From assembly GCF_900107035.1 (NCBI RefSeq), contig NZ_FNOJ01000008.1, forward strand, positions 1 to 64,000: a stretch of DNA of 64,000 nucleotides. Reading direction: 5' to 3'. A program made the position numbers and the translations under genes. The notes below the pieces were generated by a model. That model saw only the letters and a list, made by a program, of their open reading frames with translations, had not been told where the DNA came from and made no database searches. The stretch comes from Alicyclobacillus hesperidum (lineage in GTDB: Bacteria > Bacillota > Bacilli > Alicyclobacillales > Alicyclobacillaceae). Below, piece after piece: positions 46,100 through 54,366 of the stretch (position 1 is the first letter of the stretch; each line of letters begins with the position of its first letter).

Positions 46100-47308
46100 C
46101 TACGCTTCAACGTACAATTTCGGCACTCGACGATTGATTTGACAGAGGATCTCATACGGAATTGTCTCGGCAAGCGGCGCAACTGTTGACAATGATAACA
46201 CATTTCGCCCTTCTTCATTCGCCGCAAGTGCGAACGTTTCCTGCAACCAGTTTGCGCGATGCTCCGGGGGCACGGACCGCCAAGCAGAGGCACTCCAGGC
46301 CGACGGCGGATCGATTCCAAATACGGTGACAAAATCTCCGACCTGTGCTTCCGGAACATGTGACACATCGACCATCGCCTGATCCATGCACACGCGCCCG
46401 ACAATCGGCACATCGCGTCCGCGCACGCGGACCATGCCGCGATTCGAGAGAATGCGCGGAAATCCATCGGCGTACCCGATGGCGATCGTCGCTACGCGCA
46501 TCGGGCACTGTGCGGTGTAGGTGGCGCCATAACCAATCGTCTCCCCCGGGCTGACATCGGCCACGCGCGTGATCGACGTATACATGTGCATGACCGGGTG
46601 CAACTCTGGTTGCGGCAAAACCTCTGGATCTGGGGAGTAACCATAAGCGGCGATGCCGACGCGCACCATGTCGAACTGCCACGCTTCACCGCGCAAGAGC
46701 CCGGCGCTATTCGCCGCATGCACGAGCGGCGGCGCGCAGCCTTTATCGCGCAACGTCTGAACGGCCTGTAAGAGCCGCTCCACTTGGCCGAGGGCATGGC
46801 TCACATCCTCCGCGTCCGCACAGGCCAGGTGTGTACACACCCCGGCAAACCGGATATCTGCGCGATGCGCCATCGTCTCGATCACGCGGAGCGCGGCCTC
46901 GATGGACTTAAAGCCAAGTCGGTTCATGCCAGTGTCGATGGGGATGTGCATCGCCAGCGGCCGTGGCAAGCGCGGAATGTCCGGGATCGGACACAAATCG
47001 GTGTAGAGGACGTCGAGCTTCGCTTCGGCTGCGACGACACACTCGTCAACCCCGAGGGCGCCGAGGATAAGGATGGGAATCTCCTTGTCAAAGGCGCGAA
47101 TTTGCAAAGCCTCTTCGAGCGAGGCCACTGCCACTTGATACACGCCCTCGCGGCGCAGCACTTCGACGACCGGGCGCACACCATGCCCGTAAGCATCGGC
47201 CTTGACGGCGACGAGCAGGCGCACACCGGGCGCCAACCTGCCTTTGAGCAGGCGAATATTGTGAGCGAGCGCGGATAAATCCACTATCGCAAATGTCGTT
47301 CGATACAT
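46100..47308 (-). CDS. alr: alanine racemase
   Basis: PLP enzyme that makes D-alanine for the cell wall. About 402 residues: VDLSALAHNIRLLKG, the PLP Lys in VAVKADAYGHGVRP, IPIDTGMNRLGF, the catalytic Tyr in GYGATYTAQCPMRVATIAIGYADGFPR and RVCMDQAMVDVSH. ATG 47308 has GAGGTG about 6 nt upstream. The operon position before ndoAI-ndoA matches B. subtilis. Confidence 0.95.
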   Translation of the reverse strand: MYRTTFAIVDLSALAHNIRLLKGRLAPGVRLLVAVKADAYGHGVRPVVEVLRREGVYQVAVASLEEALQIRAFDKEIPILILGALGVDECVVAAEAKLDVLYTDLCPIPDIPRLPRPLAMHIPIDTGMNRLGFKSIEAALRVIETMAHRADIRFAGVCTHLACADAEDVSHALGQVERLLQAVQTLRDKGCAPPLVHAANSAGLLRGEAWQFDMVRVGIAAYGYSPDPEVLPQPELHPVMHMYTSITRVADVSPGETIGYGATYTAQCPMRVATIAIGYADGFPRILSNRGMVRVRGRDVPIVGRVCMDQAMVDVSHVPEAQVGDFVTVFGIDPPSAWSASAWRSVPPEHRANWLQETFALAANEEGRNVLSLSTVAPLAETIPYEILCQINRRVPKLYVEA

Positions 47309-47412
47309 GGCGTTCACCTCGCTTGTGCCAGTGTAGCACAAAACAAAGGGCCATCCCGCAGGCGTAACGCCCGCTGCGGATGGCCCGTGCCGTATGCGCA
47401 CAGCCATATCGT

Positions 47413-48420
47413 CTACTTCCCGACTTGGCCGAAGGTCGAGATCGCAATGTCTTGCAATTGGTCGAGATTCATGTCGTTACTGGTCAACGAGAATTCGATC
47501 CCGTTGTTAATCCACGTGATATTCGAGACGTTTGTGCCCGTTGCATGGTTGTACATGGCGGGCACCCCGAACATGTTGAGCAATTGTGCGCTCGGAATAC
47601 CTTCCGCACCTGGCGTCGGCTCTGACTCTGTCAGCACGTAATGGTGATTGTCGCCACTATAGCGCATGATCACACTCGTGTCCGTCGGTTGTGCGAGATC
47701 CGTCAACTTGGTGCCAAATTCAGCGGGCGGCTCGACATAATCAAACGACTGATCGCTGGCGAGCGTCGGCTTCGCAACTTGCCCGGACTGCGCCAAGGCC
47801 TGCGGATCGAACGCATCCTTTGGGAACGTGACGCCGGTCGTAAACGACTGGTACGTCAGCGTCACTGCGGCAGCCCCGTTCTTGTCGAGCAGTTTCACCG
47901 TCTGTGGATTTAAGTCTTTTGACAAGACGATTTGTTCGCGACTGATGACATCGCTTGCCGGTGTCACCGGGACATCAAACGAATAGACGCCGCCGTTTTT
48001 CTGAACCTTCACCGACTTTTGTGCCGTGATTTGGTTCAGCAGTTGATTGTACAGATAGATTTGGCCCTGATTCTGCGCCCAGTTGCCATTGAATCGAAAG
48101 ACCTTGCCAAGCGCCGGACTGACAATGAACATGCCGCTTGGGTTGCGCACGATGATCTGGTTAATCTGTTTTTCCGCGTTGCCTAGTTCGATTTTGTATG
48201 TGTCCTGTGATTCGTACGAGACGCGGACGAAGTACTTTTGGACATTGTTGTCCATCTGTACCGTCATCATGGCTTCGCTCTGGTAGTTCTTACTGTCGAG
48301 CGTCTCGGCATGCTCCTGAATTTTATGCGTGACCGACTTATTGCTGCCCGGAACGCCACAGCCGACGACAACGCCGCCGGCGATGCCGAGTGCTAACAGG
48401 ACTGCCGTAACCTTTCGCAT
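47413..48420 (-). CDS. YdcC-like lipoprotein (outer-membrane-carrier fold)
   Basis: About 335 residues from ATG 48420. The signal peptide RKVTAVLLALGIAGGVVVGCG ends in a lipobox Cys. The following domain (SEAMMTVQMDNNVQKYFVRV..., PSGMFIVSPALGKVFRFNGNW) has the LolA-like fold of B. subtilis YdcC, a sporulation-related lipoprotein upstream of alr. Function unknown. Confidence 0.88.
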   Translation of the reverse strand: MRKVTAVLLALGIAGGVVVGCGVPGSNKSVTHKIQEHAETLDSKNYQSEAMMTVQMDNNVQKYFVRVSYESQDTYKIELGNAEKQINQIIVRNPSGMFIVSPALGKVFRFNGNWAQNQGQIYLYNQLLNQITAQKSVKVQKNGGVYSFDVPVTPASDVISREQIVLSKDLNPQTVKLLDKNGAAAVTLTYQSFTTGVTFPKDAFDPQALAQSGQVAKPTLASDQSFDYVEPPAEFGTKLTDLAQPTDTSVIMRYSGDNHHYVLTESEPTPGAEGIPSAQLLNMFGVPAMYNHATGTNVSNITWINNGIEFSLTSNDMNLDQLQDIAISTFGQVGK

Positions 48421-48465
48421 AGCCACCTCGCCTTTCTCCGACACACACCATGTCAACCACCGAGG

Positions 48466-49953
48466 TTACCGGAGAGATTGCAGGTACGCTTTAAGCGCAT
48501 TGGGCAACTCATGGACGACATCGGAGGCGGTCGCACTCACCCTGGTCAGTGCCTGCCCCGCCAGTTCCCCCGCGCGACCATGGAGCCATGCGCCAAGGCT
48601 CGCGGCGGCAAAGGCATCCAGTCCCTGTGCAAGCAGGCTGCCGACAACGCCTGCAAGCACATCGCCTGTGCCCGCGACGGCAAGCGACGCGTCACCTGTC
48701 GGATTGACCCGCAGTCGCCCGTCTGGCGTTGCGATGATGGTCCGATAGCCTTTAAGCAAGGCAACTGCCCCTGAGCGCATCGCAATCTCGCGAGCCGCTT
48801 CAATCCGCCTGGCCTGCACCGCGGACACATCCCAGCCGAGCATGCGCGCCGCCTCTTTCGGATGCGGCGTCAGCACGTACTCGCCCGCTACCGGCGTGAA
48901 CCGCCCATCCTGTGCCACAAAGGCCAAGGCATCCGCGTCGATCGCGCCGCGTCGCACGCCGCAATCGGCCAGTTGGCGGAGCCATGCCTGTGCGCGATGA
49001 GCGCGATCGCCAAGGCCGGGACCAATCACCACCGCCTGACAATCCGCAAACGCGGCAGGTACGTCCGTTTGCGACCGCACGACGATGTCCGGCGCCCACT
49101 CGCCACCCTTAGCTCCTTCGCCGCCGACGACGACCATGCCGACGCCCGCTTTGGCCGCCGCCAATGCGGCGAGGCGCGCCGCCCCGATCATGGTCCCTAC
49201 TGCGATGCCGACCCGGCCAAAGCTGCCCTTATGCGTGAGCTCATCGCGATCGCCATACTGGCCGCGAAACAAAGCGGGGTGTGTATACATCGCGATCGCA
49301 TCGTCGAGCCGCATTTCGATCCCGATGTCTGCGACGCGAACCTGCCCTGCATAAAGCGCCCCCGGCGTGACAGCCGTCCCCAATTTCTCCGCAGCCATGG
49401 CAACGGTCGTTGTCGCCTGCACGGCTCTGCCATGGACCTCTCCAGTGGATGCGTTGACGCCGGTTGGCACGTCAATGGCCACCACGGCCGCCTGCACCTG
49501 GTTGATCTCGTCGACCACCAGCGCAAACTCACCAGTTAGAGGGCGGGATACGCCCGTGCCAAGAATGGCGTCGACAATTGCCACTTTCCCGGTCGCTTGC
49601 GCGAGTGCCACCGTTTCGCGGACAACGCCCGGCTCGTACAGTTGCCAGCGAACCCCTGCCGCATCGGCAATCGAGTGTGCGAGCCGCGCATCCGCTTGTA
49701 ATGTGGCGGGATCGACAAGCGTCACGACGGAAACCGCAATGCCTGCTCGCTTCAACCAACGAGCGCAAAGCCAACCATCCGCGCCGTTGTTACCTTTTCC
49801 GCAGACGACGACGGCCGCCTTTGGCAAATGCGACAACACGGCATCGGCGACGGCCCGTCCGGCATGATCCATGAGTACGATGGCCGGAACCTGGTATGTT
49901 TCGATGGTGTCGTGATCGAAACTCCGCATTTGTTCACTCGTGACGAGATACAC
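48466..49953 (-). CDS. nnr: bifunctional NAD(P)H-hydrate epimerase/dehydratase
   Basis: Repairs hydrated NAD(P)H. About 495 residues. The N-terminal YjeF epimerase carries VTSEQMRSFDHDTIE, VVVCGKGNNGADGWLCARWL, IVDAILGTG and DVPTGVNASTG. The C-terminal ribokinase-like dehydratase carries VVIGPGLGD, IDADAL, VLTPHPKEAARML and AVAGTGDVLAGVVGSLLAQG. GTG 49953 has GGAGG 7 nt upstream; the longer ORF start is unsupported. It lies 60 nt after acpS and 45 nt before ydcC. Confidence 0.95.
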   Translation of the reverse strand: MYLVTSEQMRSFDHDTIETYQVPAIVLMDHAGRAVADAVLSHLPKAAVVVCGKGNNGADGWLCARWLKRAGIAVSVVTLVDPATLQADARLAHSIADAAGVRWQLYEPGVVRETVALAQATGKVAIVDAILGTGVSRPLTGEFALVVDEINQVQAAVVAIDVPTGVNASTGEVHGRAVQATTTVAMAAEKLGTAVTPGALYAGQVRVADIGIEMRLDDAIAMYTHPALFRGQYGDRDELTHKGSFGRVGIAVGTMIGAARLAALAAAKAGVGMVVVGGEGAKGGEWAPDIVVRSQTDVPAAFADCQAVVIGPGLGDRAHRAQAWLRQLADCGVRRGAIDADALAFVAQDGRFTPVAGEYVLTPHPKEAARMLGWDVSAVQARRIEAAREIAMRSGAVALLKGYRTIIATPDGRLRVNPTGDASLAVAGTGDVLAGVVGSLLAQGLDAFAAASLGAWLHGRAGELAGQALTRVSATASDVVHELPNALKAYLQSLR

Positions 49954-50013
49954 AAAGTACCCTCCCCGAGGATTGGTATATGGATATTCGCACTGTCCCA
50001 ACAATATGTACAA

Positions 50014-50430
50014 TCATGACAAGCGGGGAGCTTGTGCCAATTGCTCCAGAATGGCGACGGCGTAAGCGACACCTGCTGCATGGGAGAGCGAAACGTGGAG
50101 CTTTGCAGAAGGCTTTTGCACGTACCCGGCAACTTCGACAAGTCCGGACGCGTCCGACCATTCCGTGACAAGGCCGGTTTCGCCGACGCGAATACTGACC
50201 GTCGACATGCCAAGCCTGCCGAGCCCGAGCCCTGTGGCTTTCGCGATGGCCTCCTTCGCCGCAAAGCGTCCGGCGACAAACTCGGCAAGTCGCGCTTCAT
50301 CGGCGAACTGAGCGGCGATTTGCAATTCCGCTGCGGATAGCACGCGTTGTAGAAACGGTTCGCGGTTGCGCCGAAGCGCCTGGCGAACGCGGTGGATTTC
50401 AACTAAATCGGTGCCAAGACCGATAATCAC
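50014..50430 (-). CDS. acpS: holo-[acyl-carrier-protein] synthase
   Basis: Transfers 4'-phosphopantetheine to ACP. 138 residues: MIIGLGTDLVEIHRVRQAL, AEFVAGRFAAKEAIAKATG (Mg-binding WAxKEA-type motif) and LHVSLSHAAGVAYAVAI. GTG start with AGGGGTG upstream. It heads the acpS-nnr-ydcC-alr-ndoAI-ndoA run. Confidence 0.94.
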   Translation of the reverse strand: MIIGLGTDLVEIHRVRQALRRNREPFLQRVLSAAELQIAAQFADEARLAEFVAGRFAAKEAIAKATGLGLGRLGMSTVSIRVGETGLVTEWSDASGLVEVAGYVQKPSAKLHVSLSHAAGVAYAVAILEQLAQAPRLS

Positions 50431-50558
50431 AGGAAAATCACCCCTGTGCCATTATACACCCGGCGTCGTGCTCTGGGCTTGTTCGTCATACCAGGTGAAA
50501 TCGGCCGCGTTTTGTGGCACAATAATCGGGATATGTCGACAGAGAGGGCGGAAGTTCG

Positions 50559-50747
50559 GTGCACCACGCAATCGAAGCGGTATTTGTCCTGTTCATTGGG
50601 TGTTTATTCGTCTACTTGATGAAAATTCGCCCCGGTGCAAAGCCGATGACGAAGCCCAAAATGATTGGTTACTTCGTCCTTGGTATCGTGATTGGTGTTA
50701 TCTTCATCTCGACCGATGGGATTTACGCCCCGACAACGGGTTTATAA
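50559..50747 (+). CDS. small two-helix membrane protein, unknown
   Basis: 62 residues, GTG start with GAGGGCGGAA upstream. Two hydrophobic helices (AIEAVFVLFIGCLFVYLM and MIGYFVLGIVIGVIFIST) are separated by a basic loop with MKIRPGAKPMTKPK. It is divergent from acpS and 66 nt before map. No family is recognised; the hydrophobic pattern makes it a plausible real gene. Confidence 0.6.
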   Translation: MHHAIEAVFVLFIGCLFVYLMKIRPGAKPMTKPKMIGYFVLGIVIGVIFISTDGIYAPTTGL

Positions 50748-50813
50748 CGTCCTTTGCTTACGCGAAACCTGCAAGGTAGCGTCGATGGACAACTGAGATA
50801 GGAGATGCAAGGC

Positions 50814-51566
50814 GTGATCGTGCTTAAAAGCAGACATGAAATTGCGTTGATGAAAGAGGCCGGGAAAGTCGTCGCCGCGTGCCATGAGGCCCTTCGCGCA
50901 AAAGTGAAACCGGGAGTCACGACGCTGGAAATCGACGCCTTTGTGGAATCATTCATTCGGAAACACAACATGGAGCCTGCTCAAAAGGGCTATCGCGGTT
51001 ATCCGTTTGCCGCCTGTACATCGGTCAACGACGTTGTTTGCCACGGCTTCCCGAGTGACTATGTACTTCAAGAGGGCGATATTGTCACCGTCGATATGGT
51101 TGCCCTCCACAAAGGGTTGCACGCCGACTCGGCATGGAGTTATGCGGTGGGTGAAATTAGCGAAGAAGCTCGCCGTTTGCTCGATGTGACGAAACGGGCT
51201 TTATATGTCGGGATCGAAGCGGCGCAGATCGACAATCACATTTCGGACATTGGCCACGCGATTCAGACCTATGTGGAAGCGCAAGGGTTTTCTGTCGTTC
51301 GCGACTACATCGGACATGGCATCGGCCGCCAGATGCATGAGAGCCCAGAAGTGCTCCATTTCGGACCACCGCACAGAGGCGCGCGCATTCGTAAAGGCAT
51401 GGCATTTACCATTGAGCCGATGGTCAACGTCGGCACATATGCCTGCAAACTGGATGACGACGGTTGGACAGCGCGCACCGAAGATGGCAAATGGAGCGCA
51501 CAATACGAGCACACTCTGGTCATGAGTGAACACGGTCCCGAAATCATCACAGAACAGGCAGAATGA
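50814..51566 (+). CDS. map: methionine aminopeptidase type I
   Basis: Removes N-terminal Met. About 250 residues: SRHEIALMKEAGKVVAACHEAL, metal ligands in TVDMVALHKGLHADSAWSYAVG (two Asp), IGHGIGRQMHESPEV (His), FTIEPMVN and YEHTLVM (two Glu). AGGAG abuts an ATG at 50805; GTG 50814, 9 nt further, is preferred. Confidence 0.95.
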   Translation: MIVLKSRHEIALMKEAGKVVAACHEALRAKVKPGVTTLEIDAFVESFIRKHNMEPAQKGYRGYPFAACTSVNDVVCHGFPSDYVLQEGDIVTVDMVALHKGLHADSAWSYAVGEISEEARRLLDVTKRALYVGIEAAQIDNHISDIGHAIQTYVEAQGFSVVRDYIGHGIGRQMHESPEVLHFGPPHRGARIRKGMAFTIEPMVNVGTYACKLDDDGWTARTEDGKWSAQYEHTLVMSEHGPEIITEQAE

Positions 51567-51582
51567 CAGACTCTTTCAAGCG

Positions 51583-51616
51583 CGCCGGGACAGCCTCGGC
51601 AAGGGCTGTCCCGGCG
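51583..51616 (+). terminator. strong hairpin after map
   Basis: GCCGGGACAGCC (51584-51595) pairs perfectly with GGCTGTCCCGGC (51604-51615) across an 8-nt loop. No T-tract follows, so it is either a non-canonical terminator or a stabilising hairpin between convergent map and the Toprim gene. Confidence 0.5.
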
Positions 51617-51636
51617 TTGCGGTGAAAACTGGGTTA

Positions 51637-52023
51637 TCACCTTGCGATGTGTTCCCCTTTCCAAGGGCCTGTCTGTAAAAGGCTTTCGTCTATGGCAAAA
51701 TGGGCATCGGATAAAATCTTCGCCAAATGCTCAAGAGGCGTCCGCGCAACCTCTCGGTAAGACTTGCGCGTGTACAGATCCACGGCATTTGGCAATTCGC
51801 GTTTAAGCTGTTTGCGCAAGCGGTTCCCAGCTGAGTCGGCATCTACCAAAATATAGACCTCGTCTTGCTGTAGCGGCACAATCTCGTTTTCAACCTGCTC
51901 GTAACTGAGTGTGCCCTTCGTGCATACCACCTCGACTTCTTCTCGAAGGACCTTGAGAATCCTTGATCTATCCGTCTTGCCTTCCACAATGATCACTTTG
52001 CGCGAAGTCGCCGGTGTACGCAT
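51637..52023 (-). CDS. Toprim-domain protein (YusF-like)
   Basis: About 128 residues: a single Toprim fold with VIIVEGKTDRSRI (catalytic Glu), EVYILVDADSAGNRLRK (DxD) and a C-terminal helix. This size is shorter than RNase M5. It resembles the stand-alone Toprim proteins of Bacillota, whose role is not clear. ATG 52023 has AAGGAA upstream. Confidence 0.82.
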   Translation of the reverse strand: MRTPATSRKVIIVEGKTDRSRILKVLREEVEVVCTKGTLSYEQVENEIVPLQQDEVYILVDADSAGNRLRKQLKRELPNAVDLYTRKSYREVARTPLEHLAKILSDAHFAIDESLLQTGPWKGEHIAR

Positions 52024-52187
52024 CGTGTTCAACTTCCTTCCATCTGCAAACACTCAAGCCAACTGCAAACCGTGGTGCCACCCTCATCATAGCACGTTCG
52101 GAATCTCTCGACAGCCGGCCATTCATGGAGAATCGTCCAGCCGTATTCGCACGTGCGGCATACGATGTACAAAAAGGAGGACTCTTG

Positions 52188-52460
52188 ATGGCCCATCGGA
52201 ACGCTGTTGATGCAGAGCACTGCTTTCTTCCGTTGTTTCTCATCTTTGGCGGTCTTGGCGCGGCACGGGGTTTTTCGCGCAATGGCGGCTGGGGCGGTCA
52301 ACCAGGGCGAGCAGGTGTTGTCGATCCGCCTATGGGCGGCCGCATGACGCCCGGTTACGGTTATCCCAGCTACATGTCGCCCTACGCACTCAACCCCGGC
52401 TATATGCAGCAAGCCCCTCAGGGAGCTATGCCCGCAACCAGATGGCCGTTCATGTTTTAA
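52188..52460 (+). CDS. small Gly/Tyr/Pro-rich protein, possible spore coat protein
   Basis: 90 residues with a perfect AAAAGGAGG 7 nt before the ATG. A short hydrophobic stretch (CFLPLFLIFGGLGAARGF) is followed by GGWGGQPGRAG and a Pro/Tyr/Gly/Met repeat-like tail (PGYGYPSYMSPYALNPGYM). The composition resembles small coat or exosporium proteins, but no family is recognised. A terminator follows. Confidence 0.65.
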   Translation: MAHRNAVDAEHCFLPLFLIFGGLGAARGFSRNGGWGGQPGRAGVVDPPMGGRMTPGYGYPSYMSPYALNPGYMQQAPQGAMPATRWPFMF

Positions 52461-52470
52461 TGGAGAGTTG

Positions 52471-52506
52471 GCTGCAGACCAGGAACGAACGTCCTGCCTG
52501 CAGCCA
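52471..52506 (+). terminator. terminator after the 90-residue gene
   Basis: GGCTGCAG (52471-52478) pairs with CTGCAGCC (52499-52506), with inner CAGGA/TCCTG pairing, then ATTCCTCTTT. Confidence 0.6.
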
Positions 52507-52520
52507 TTCCTCTTTCGCCA

Positions 52521-52769
52521 TTACACATTGGCAGAAGCCGAAGGTTTCAGATCCGCGTCGTTGATGGCACCATCGATCAGCTCGAAATTATCAAAGTTTA
52601 TGTTTACCTGAGCTGGATGCCAGTTAAAAAATCCGTATAATCCACCGTGGCCTTGACAGAGCTTCATGTTGGCGTCCCAGCCGCCTACGTTATATTCCCC
52701 AAAAAAACTGCCGGCGTTCTGCTGAGGCGTATTCGTGTTAAACACGCCAACCAAAATGACCGATGGCAT
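52521..52769 (-). CDS. 82-residue protein, paralogue 1 of a tandem pair (GerP-like?)
   Basis: 82 residues, ribosome site TAGGAGG about 8 nt upstream. About 60 percent of positions by eye match its neighbour: NTPQQNAG, GGWDANMK, QGHGG, FDNFE and DGAIND are shared. The MP-start, the glycine-spaced beta pattern and the DPD-like end faintly recall GerPA/GerPF spore proteins, but the similarity is weak. It may be a small spore-coat or germination protein. Confidence 0.7.
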   Translation of the reverse strand: MPSVILVGVFNTNTPQQNAGSFFGEYNVGGWDANMKLCQGHGGLYGFFNWHPAQVNINFDNFELIDGAINDADLKPSASANV

Positions 52770-52788
52770 TCCTTAGGCCTCCTAACGA

Positions 52789-53037
52789 CTATGCGTTTGC
52801 GGACAGTTCCGGCTTTACATCGGGATCGTTAATCGCCCCGTCAATCCCTTCAAAGTTGTCAAACAGTACATTCAGCTGGATCGGATACGCATTGAATGCC
52901 CCATAGGTACCGCCATGCCCTTGTGCCAGCTTCATGTTGGCGTCCCAGCCACCGATATTCCCTTCACCGACAAAGATTCCGGCATTTTGCTGTGGCGTGT
53001 TTTGATTGATCATGCCAAACGCGATAAACGAAGGCAT
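52789..53037 (-). CDS. 82-residue protein, paralogue 2 of a tandem pair (GerP-like?)
   Basis: 82 residues from ATG 53037 with AGGAGG 6 nt upstream; the longer ORF start is rejected. MPSFIAFGMINQNTPQQNAG, GEGNIGGWDANMKLAQGHGG and FDNFEGIDGAINDPDVKP align without gaps to the downstream copy, so the genes arose by duplication. It is preceded by CATACACT on its strand (53070-53077), an exact sigma-E -10 match. Confidence 0.72.
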   Translation of the reverse strand: MPSFIAFGMINQNTPQQNAGIFVGEGNIGGWDANMKLAQGHGGTYGAFNAYPIQLNVLFDNFEGIDGAINDPDVKPELSANA

Positions 53038-53069
53038 AGGCGACCTCCTATCGATGCACATCTTACGCC

Positions 53070-53077
53070 AGTGTATG
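53070..53077 (-). promoter_or_regulatory. candidate sigma-E -10 element
   Basis: CATACACT on the minus strand fits the mother-cell sigma-E -10 consensus CATACAMT and lies 33 nt before ATG 53037. The matching -35 is poor. Confidence 0.3.
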
Positions 53078-53119
53078 CGCGGCACGCCTGTACCCATGCG
53101 GACAGTCGCAGTGCATCAC

Positions 53120-53169
53120 TTGACACAAGTGTATCACATGTTATGATACACCCATATCACATGATACAC
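53120..53169 (+). promoter_or_regulatory. promoter and operator of the GntR-ABC operon
   Basis: TTGACA (53120-53125), 16 bp, TATGAT (53142-53147). A perfect inverted repeat GTGTATCA/TGATACAC (53129-53136 and 53144-53151, 7-nt centre) lies between and over these elements, and a third TGATACAC copy is at 53162-53169. This is the expected autorepression layout of a YtrA-type GntR regulator. Confidence 0.75.
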
Positions 53170-53195
53170 TTCGCGTTCCAGGGAGTGATGACGTT

Positions 53196-53591
53196 TTGGA
53201 AGAGCGACGAGTGGGCTCCCTGCGTTTTCGCATCGACTTCAGTCAGCCAATTTACGAGCAGATTGTTCAACAATTTCAGAGTTCCGTCGTCAAAGGCGAA
53301 ATTGAACGCGGCGCCAAGATACCGTCAGTTCGGGAATTGGCACAGGCCTTGCATGTCACGCCAAACACCGTCATGCACGCGTATCAAGAAATGGAACGCA
53401 GTGGCCTTACCGAAACCAGAAGAGGTCAGGGTACGTTTATCACATCGTCGCAAGAACAGATTGAACAGTTGCGCAGCAAACTCGCCGCTGTTGCCGTCCG
53501 GGAATTCCTTCAGAAAATGAACGATTTAGGGTATTCAGGACAGGAAATCTTTCGGCTCATACAAGACGAAGAAAGGGATGAGAGCCTTTGA
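53196..53591 (+). CDS. GntR-family transcriptional regulator (YtrA subfamily)
   Basis: 131 residues. A winged-helix N-terminus has FSQPIYEQIVQQFQSSVVKGEIERG, then IPSVRELAQALHVTPNTVMHAYQEMERSGL and RGQGTFITSS; the short C-terminal helical part lacks an effector domain. YtrA-type proteins repress ABC-transporter operons, exactly what follows. TTG 53196 or GTG 53211 may be the start; GGGAG is 10 nt before the TTG. Confidence 0.92.
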   Translation: MEERRVGSLRFRIDFSQPIYEQIVQQFQSSVVKGEIERGAKIPSVRELAQALHVTPNTVMHAYQEMERSGLTETRRGQGTFITSSQEQIEQLRSKLAAVAVREFLQKMNDLGYSGQEIFRLIQDEERDESL

Positions 53592-54307
53592 CACCAGCCC
53601 TGCACCACGAAACCACCTTTGCAGTGGAATGCCGCCAGGTCAGCAAACGGTACGGACAGTCACAAGCCCTGCACAACCTCTCGTTATCCCTGCCACAAGG
53701 GTGTTCCATCGGGATTCTTGGGCCTAACGGTTCCGGTAAATCGACGTTGTTTCGCCTACTGATGGGCCTCACCCAACCAGATAGTGGACACCTCGCGGTA
53801 CTTGGAAGAAAGCCGAGTTGGCAAACAAACCGCCACATCGCATACCTGCCTGATCGCGCTCGCTGGTACGGCGGAGATACGGTTCGCGATGCATTTCGCT
53901 ATGCCGAGCGGCTGCTACCGGGCTTTTCCCGGGACGTCGCCCTCAATCTCGCTGATATCATGGAAATTCCTCTGGGTATGAAGGTGGCTGGTATGTCGCG
54001 CGGGCAAGAGGCTCGACTCATGATCATGGTCTGCGTTGCCCGCGATGTACCACTCATGATTCTCGACGAGCCATTTTCCGGCATTGACCTGCTGTCGCGC
54101 GAGCGAATTATCGAATGTCTGATCCATCAAATGAGCCGGCGCGAGGTGACCATGCTCGTCAGTACACACGAGTTGCATGAGGCTGAACCGTTGTTTGATC
54201 ATGCCGTGTTTTTAAATCGAGGTGAACTGCTTCTAAGTGGCAATGCAGACGACTTGCGGGCGCAGCACGGCTCGCTGGAGCGAATGATGCGGTCCTTGTA
54301 CACGTAA
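53588..54307 (+). CDS. ABC transporter ATP-binding protein
   Basis: 239 residues. Walker A is GILGPNGSGKSTLFRLLMG, the Q-loop region lies in AYLPDRARW, the signature is AGMSRGQEARL (a divergent LSGGQ) and Walker B is LMILDEPFSGID, followed by STHEL with the switch His. TTG start overlaps the gntR stop. Part of a GntR-regulated ABC exporter. Confidence 0.92.
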   Translation: MTPALHHETTFAVECRQVSKRYGQSQALHNLSLSLPQGCSIGILGPNGSGKSTLFRLLMGLTQPDSGHLAVLGRKPSWQTNRHIAYLPDRARWYGGDTVRDAFRYAERLLPGFSRDVALNLADIMEIPLGMKVAGMSRGQEARLMIMVCVARDVPLMILDEPFSGIDLLSRERIIECLIHQMSRREVTMLVSTHELHEAEPLFDHAVFLNRGELLLSGNADDLRAQHGSLERMMRSLYT

Positions 54308-54366
54308 AGCCCTTCGTTTGCCGTTACACAATCACTACGATTGCGCATTTCATAGGGGGAATTGCG

